From Polymyxa betae (taxonomy: Eukaryota; Endomyxa; Phytomyxea; Plasmodiophorida; Plasmodiophoridae): a DNA stretch of 22,277 nt. Made by a program: the position numbers and the translations under genes. Where the stretch lies: contig RBZT01000314.1 in the NCBI GenBank assembly GCA_003693705.1, positions 1-22,277 on the forward strand, written 5' to 3'. The notes under the pieces were generated by a model. The model ran no database searches. It saw only the letters and a list, made by a program, of their open reading frames with translations, and was not told the origin of the DNA. Shown here in pieces: positions 17,804 to 22,277 of this stretch; positions within the stretch are counted from its first letter, which is position 1; every line of letters begins with the position of its first letter.

Positions 17804-20800
17804 TTATCGATAAAGGAAACGTCCGAGATTGCGCTCGTTGTCATATATGAAAGAAATCAATGCCTTATTAATGTCTCTCACGACGTCTTTCGTAGCACAG
17901 CCCTCCAGTGTTGAGAAATCAACATTGATGCCTTTGACAGTATCAGTTGCTTGCTTTGTTACGAGTTTTTGGACTCGCTGCTGCACTAAAGATCTGGCTC
18001 TCAGTAGCAGATTTGGAAACCGATCATGACGAATTGGGGCACTCCAATCATCCAGCAAATACTCTGCCAGATCAGCTATTTTGTTCTGAATGAACCATAA
18101 GCCAATGATTTGTTTGAGGTGGATAATTTAACCTGGGCCATCTGCTGATCAATGTTGTTCATAAATGATATTGGAAGTCCAACAAATTTCTCTAATTGCA
18201 TGAGATCACGCCCAGAAATAGGTGACCCGCAGAAGGTAACTGAAATGACACAGTTCATGTGATCAACGGCAACTTTCACAAGACGTTGAGCTGTATCTGT
18301 TCGTAAATCTCGGACTGCTGTTTTGAACGGCATATAACTGCGAAACAGCACATTCGAATCACCTATCAAATAAGACTGACAGCTTCCATCGGATGTCATC
18401 AAATAACCTGGAATAACAAGGAGCTGTGTGCAGGGCTGACAGAATGTTAGTGAAGGCGCTTTATCTTGTAGAAGTAAAGGTATCGAAGGTATGGCAACCG
18501 GAATTAGTGATCTGGCTGCTAGTGCTCCTGCTTCACATGCGTTGACTCTTATTGTTATATCAGTAAACGACGATTTTTGAAACGACTGTATACATACAAA
18601 CTGAGATTGATGCTATTACCACCGTCCGTCTTCCGAAATTGTACTACCGACCCGGCAGCATAAACAAATCGGTCACTAGTCCGAAAGAATCGGTCGACAA
18701 TTACGCCACGATCTATTGCGACTGGGTCGTGGGAAAGCGCTTTTCGCATGGTTGGAGAGATCTAGGTCGATTTAAAGACGAGCCAGACAAAATAAACAGC
18801 GACCGTACAACTTTATCGGCTGTGTTCATTAAGGCAAAACAAGGCATCGCATACGTATCATCACTAGCTACTTGTAGCCGTGGTGATCCTCCCGATCCTT
18901 CAATTTGACGTCATACTCCAACATGAAAAAATTTCAGACCATACCTTTGACGTTCACTTGTTGCAGAAGGACAGTTGGTGACAGATGGTACGAGACGACG
19001 TGATTGGGGATAACTTCAACTCCTAGTTCGCCCAAGATCTATGTTGACAAAGTCAATGCCACAAAACAATCTCATCCAAAGGGAGACCTGATTGATCCGA
19101 TTGACAACATCCATATCGCCCCTTGCCCATTCGTGCTCTTTCCCAGGATAGATCCAACATATTTTCTGAATTACCCAGTCAGATGATTTCAGTAAAGCAT
19201 GGCAAAACAGATACGCTCATATCGAAGTTTCTTTTTTCAAATTCAGCCAAAACAGCCAACGACTCCACAGAATCCCCATTAACAACTATACTTTCGGATG
19301 CGATCGCATTGCCGTTCAAGAATCTGAAAGCCGCTGACCACGGATGGTGACCGGTTTTATGCCTAAAGAACCTTCAGTCAAAATTCCCTTTACGAATGAC
19401 CTTCTTACACAGCACGAAATACACCCGGAACATGAGCGCCGTATCTATCTAACCAGTCGGCGGTCTCCAACCCGGTAGCAATTACCAAATAGTCATAGGG
19501 AACTTCGTATGATTTCAACTCGGAAGATGTGCCGGTTGTCATCCGAATGGTCTTCTTTCCATAGTCAACGTAGGTGACTTCGCCACATACGTATTGGTGT
19601 CGCAGAGGTGCATTGATCACCGAAGGCAGAGCCGATGTACTGATCTGTGTAATCTGAACCCGAAATAAATCCATTTCCTGGATATTTGCATTCTGTCAGC
19701 ATACATGAGTAAATATGACTCTTGGCAAGTGTCGGATCAGCTCAGCTAAGAAGCCTCCAGCAGCCGTTGAAGCACCAATCACGACAATTCGAGAATTGAC
19801 AGCCGCTCTGGTATATGCAAAACCGATTATACTTGGCGTCATCATTAGGAAGATTTCAGATGTCGAATGACGTGCTGGCGCTTCCAGTGCGAGATCAAGC
19901 AGATCCAAAACAGGATCGGACATAGCAGGGTAGATTGCAATAGCAATGTTTAAACGCAGCAAGGCTTCGGTGAGGATCTCTTTTCGCCAAGAGCGATATG
20001 GAGATGCGATGTTAAAACGTGTTATGATGCCAACGTTTTCACAAGACGTGAATGCATCGATGTTGAGTTTTGCGTCAAATACTAGAATATCATCAGCAGA
20101 CAGCGAATGAGCACTAAATATTCCAACGCATTCATCATCCACCTTGAAAACGACACTATTCTGAACTGCAATATCTGTATTGCCTGAATATGTCACTCGT
20201 AAAAGAAACGAAAACTATTCCATACACGCTTACCGAAGTATTGCTGAATGCAACTTTGATCGTTACTGGAAGCTAACCGGACGGTAGGCGGAGGTTGCAC
20301 TGTAGCACGATGGCAAATGTAGAGAACATGATCGCAAGCAACTTCAGCCCGTGCAGGGATGATCGCAAAGTCACGTAGCAATGCAATCTAAAACCAGAGG
20401 AAATAAATCTCAAAAGTTAAGCCCTTAGATAAAGTTGTACTGGTTCGGCAGAGTGCGGTAAAGTCAGCAAAGCATATCGCCTTTCAGGATACAGCGAAAA
20501 CATGGCATCCAGCAGCGACAGATTTGCTAGCGGTTCAATATCACGATCTAGACATGTAACCGTGATACATATTGCATTTGTTGCAGCCAGATCTGGAAAT
20601 GTGGCATCAATGCTGAAGAAGTCTTGCAGCGCCTCTGCTTTGATATCGGTAGTGATGCACATCATGCCTGGACACTAATTAACTTTGGGCATTTTCGAAA
20701 ATTTCGATCATACCTTTGGGCTGATTATCCTTCAATAACACAATGGCCGCGTTGCTCTCATTTTGAGCCTCAATGAGCTCAGCAAGAAAGAAGGGACCAT

Positions 20801-21450
20801 GCGTTTCCTGTAGCACTTGGCTCTGTTCAGAAAAAATTGGCTCGAGGTCGTCAAAGTCCTCAACGCAGGCAATTCGGGCTGTAAGCGTTCCAATCAGCTC
20901 GAGCCTATCCAAAGTATAGATCTGAAAACGTTGAGGATTACAGATATTTGATCCACGAGCATTACGTCATCAATGTTGGCAGATGCATGTACTTGCTTGA
21001 AATGACTTAATTGAATTGGAGGAGCAGAAACTGGATGGGCATAGGCGATACGAGCAAGATGAGTAATTGATGCGAAAACATGACGATAAAGACAATAAAG
21101 GTCACCCTCTGAACATGAGTAATGGAGGAGGCGCAGCCATGTCGTATCGTAATATTGATAAGGGTTGCCTACATTGTGCAACGTTTCATCATTTTCATTA
21201 CAGAAGAGTTGGTCATTATCATACTGCTATCTGCATATTTCGGGCAGGGTCCGAATGCAGCAACGGCAACGATATCGCCGCCCAATCGGGCGATAAGGAA
21301 TAGGGTCGACCAGCGCTTTAGTTCGTGTAGTGATTGTATTTGGAATCGGTCAAGAACAGAGTCGAAGACATCGCTTAGGAACGATTCGATATCGGCCAAA
21401 TCGGTAGCGGTTATAACGCTGCTGATGTTCATCGTCCTGTCTGATGGCAA
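17804..21450 (-). CDS. CFAP61: Cilia- and flagella-associated protein 61
   Basis: Fourteen exons, in transcript order: 21225-21450, 20966-21168, 20714-20921, 20441-20667, 20234-20387, 19705-20183, 19409-19653, 19215-19362, 19088-19165, 18945-19038, 18809-18897, 18648-18761, 18133-18600 and 17804-18085. Introns are 44-56 nt and phases close to 1,004 residues, against about 1,240 in human. CFAP61 belongs to the calmodulin-associated complex at the base of radial spoke 3 in motile cilia. The diagnostic segment is EDFDDLEPIF followed by FFLAELIEAQN (about 164-197), nearly identical to animal CFAP61 in its acetyltransferase-like part. A Rossmann FAD/NAD-like domain follows: RIVVIGASTAAGG (471-483), YDYLVIATG (552-560) and RFVYAAGS. 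The C-terminus (ALISFIYDNERN) also fits the family. The acetyltransferase-like N-terminus is diverged and shorter. The start could be the ATG at 21450 or 21432. Two donor choices (exon 2 end, exon 11 end) are uncertain by a few codons. Confidence 0.92.
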
Positions 21451-22043
21451 TCGATCCTAAATGCCTAGGGTATGTATCTATCTGCCAGTCATATAATTTG
21501 TTAAAGTTTCACTCGGTCTAAAATTGCTGCTAGTTTAGGTTCCTTTGATTACTAAAAGACATGTGATCTCAAATGGGTAAAGGTCCCTGTCAACAACTGT
21601 CCTGGCTTAATCAATCCCCAAATGTTCCAGAATCGTTTAATTTTGACTGTTGTTCGGTTTATTTATTCAAGTACATTCTAAGCAAGTTTTTATCTTGAAA
21701 TGTCCTATGTGGCTGCCAATGGATCTCCTGATATTACCATTGTGACTCGGAGGCGATGTAAAACCGATCTTGATAGGCTTCTTACGCTGCCGAGCAAGAT
21801 GCTGTGCGACGACAATGTTGTTGTCGAGAATGCACGCCAGGTGACTTCGCAATTCCGCGTCATTCGATTCTGGCTCGATCTGGTGGTACCCGGGCCAGTA
21901 CCTCTTTGTCGGTGACCCAACGAGATCGATCGACTCTGTGATACGATGTCCGCCATGATGGATCGAATTCCCTCACACGTGTACTTCCAGTTCGGATTGA
22001 CATTAGAATCATTCTGTCATCGGCTGTTTGATTAGCGGTAGTC
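21451..22043. other. Intergenic region between divergent genes, with open frames of unclear meaning
   Basis: This 593-bp region holds the upstream sequences of CFAP61 (minus) and the TTKK-repeat gene (plus). Part of it (about 21700-22060) is open in several frames on both strands. One minus-strand frame (about 21667-21984) reads YWPGYHQIEPESNDAELRSH, then LACILDNNIVVAQHLARQR; it has no ATG and may be an exon or captured fragment. Another minus frame (21860-22069) starts at an ATG that overlaps the start of the plus gene. I recognise neither. At least one frame is a shadow. Confidence 0.3.
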
Positions 22044-22277
22044 ATGAGGCTATCAATGAAGCTGATCATCTTCGCCTTGCTGGCAGGAGTAATTCTATTA
22101 GCATGTGTTGCCGATGCTCAATCGACGACGATGAGAGCTACCACAAAGAAGGCTACAACTACACACGTCGTGAAGGCAACAACCAAGAAACCTACCACCA
22201 AGAAGGCTACAACTACACACGTCGTGAAGGCGACCACCAAGAAACCTACCACCAAGAAGGCTACAACTACACACGTC
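22044..22277 (+). CDS. Secreted Thr/Lys-repeat protein, 5' part (runs off the window)
   Basis: From an ATG at 22044 the frame stays open to the window edge (78 codons). The first 25 or so residues form a signal peptide: MRLSMKLIIFALLAGVILLA, then CVADA, a good cleavage site. The mature part begins QSTTMRATTKKATT, then repeats ATTTHVVKATTKKPTTKK. The signal peptide and repeat entry parallel the SOD-like protein at 11686-12850 (AATTMKATTKK), so the two are paralogues in their N-terminal halves. Whether this copy also carries a SOD-like domain and GPI tail cannot be seen. It has no intron in the signal peptide, unlike its relative. The product is expected outside the cell or in the wall. Confidence 0.8.
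   Translation, partial: MRLSMKLIIFALLAGVILLACVADAQSTTMRATTKKATTTHVVKATTKKPTTKKATTTHVVKATTKKPTTKKATTTHV
22151..22277 (+). repeat. 54-bp tandem coding repeat
   Basis: The unit starting GGCTACAACTACACACGTCG begins at 22151, 22205 and 22259, an exact 54-bp (18-codon) period with at most a few differences (for example GCAACAACC versus GCGACCACC). It continues past the window end. The near-identity points to recent expansion. Confidence 0.9.

Noticed and set aside
19654-19704. Alternative short exon starting with the Met before LFRVQITQ
   Set aside because: Using the acceptor at 19654 gives a 51-nt intron and a join (FTH|ITQIST) that matches the CFAP61 family. The alternative needs a 27-nt intron.

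Overview
This window is nuclear DNA from a flagellated, chitin-making eukaryote with a compact genome, most likely an oomycete. The evidence for that is indirect. It has a chitin synthase with very short introns, the ciliary protein CFAP61 (so the organism builds motile flagella), and a GPI-type secreted protein with an extracellular copper-only superoxide-dismutase-like domain and an Ala-Pro-Thr-Pro stalk. That domain is known from fungi and oomycetes. A zoosporic fungus is the main alternative. No bacterial signatures are present.

The window falls into two parts. The left half (about 1-10,600) is a graveyard of transposable elements. It holds a frameshifted reverse-transcriptase fragment related to Penelope-like or LINE enzymes (about 250-669). 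A short cysteine-peptidase-like fragment follows (1421-1797). Two non-autonomous DNA transposons share the terminal inverted repeat GGGGGTATCAAA and a TA target site (1903-2636 and 9621-9811). There are several broken Ty1/copia retrotransposon pieces on the minus strand: pol at 2897-4272, and gag at about 4520-5080, 7380-7905 and 8234-9540. Two oppositely oriented LTR copies lie at about 7130-7292 and 9541-9893. A pair of 0.65-0.7 kb direct repeats of unknown nature (6396-7113 and 9922-10573) flanks the LTR pair. Region 10,574-11,680 is a transition zone with only weak open frames.

The right half (about 11,690-22,277) is dense in genes. On the minus strand is a secreted Thr/Lys-repeat protein with a copper-only SOD-like domain and a C-terminal GPI signal (11686-12850). 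VPS29 follows on the plus strand (five exons, 13450-14208). Only 85 bp later comes a chitin synthase (17 exons, 14294-17784). CFAP61 (14 exons, 17804-21450) is on the minus strand and converges on the chitin synthase with 19 bp between stop codons. At the right edge a second secreted Thr/Lys-repeat protein begins (22044, cut by the window). I rebuilt the exon structures by hand, joining frames at GT-AG boundaries. All phases close, and 31 of 34 introns are 44-56 nt.

The genes do not form an operon. Functionally they cover retromer trafficking (VPS29), cell-wall chitin synthesis, flagellar radial-spoke assembly (CFAP61) and the cell surface (the two TTKK proteins). The two TTKK-repeat genes bracket the housekeeping trio, which suggests local duplication of a surface-protein family. 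The most interesting items are the copper-only SOD-like surface protein and its paralogue, the transposon family with shared ends but unrelated internal palindromes, and the half-tRNA-type primer sites of the copia elements.
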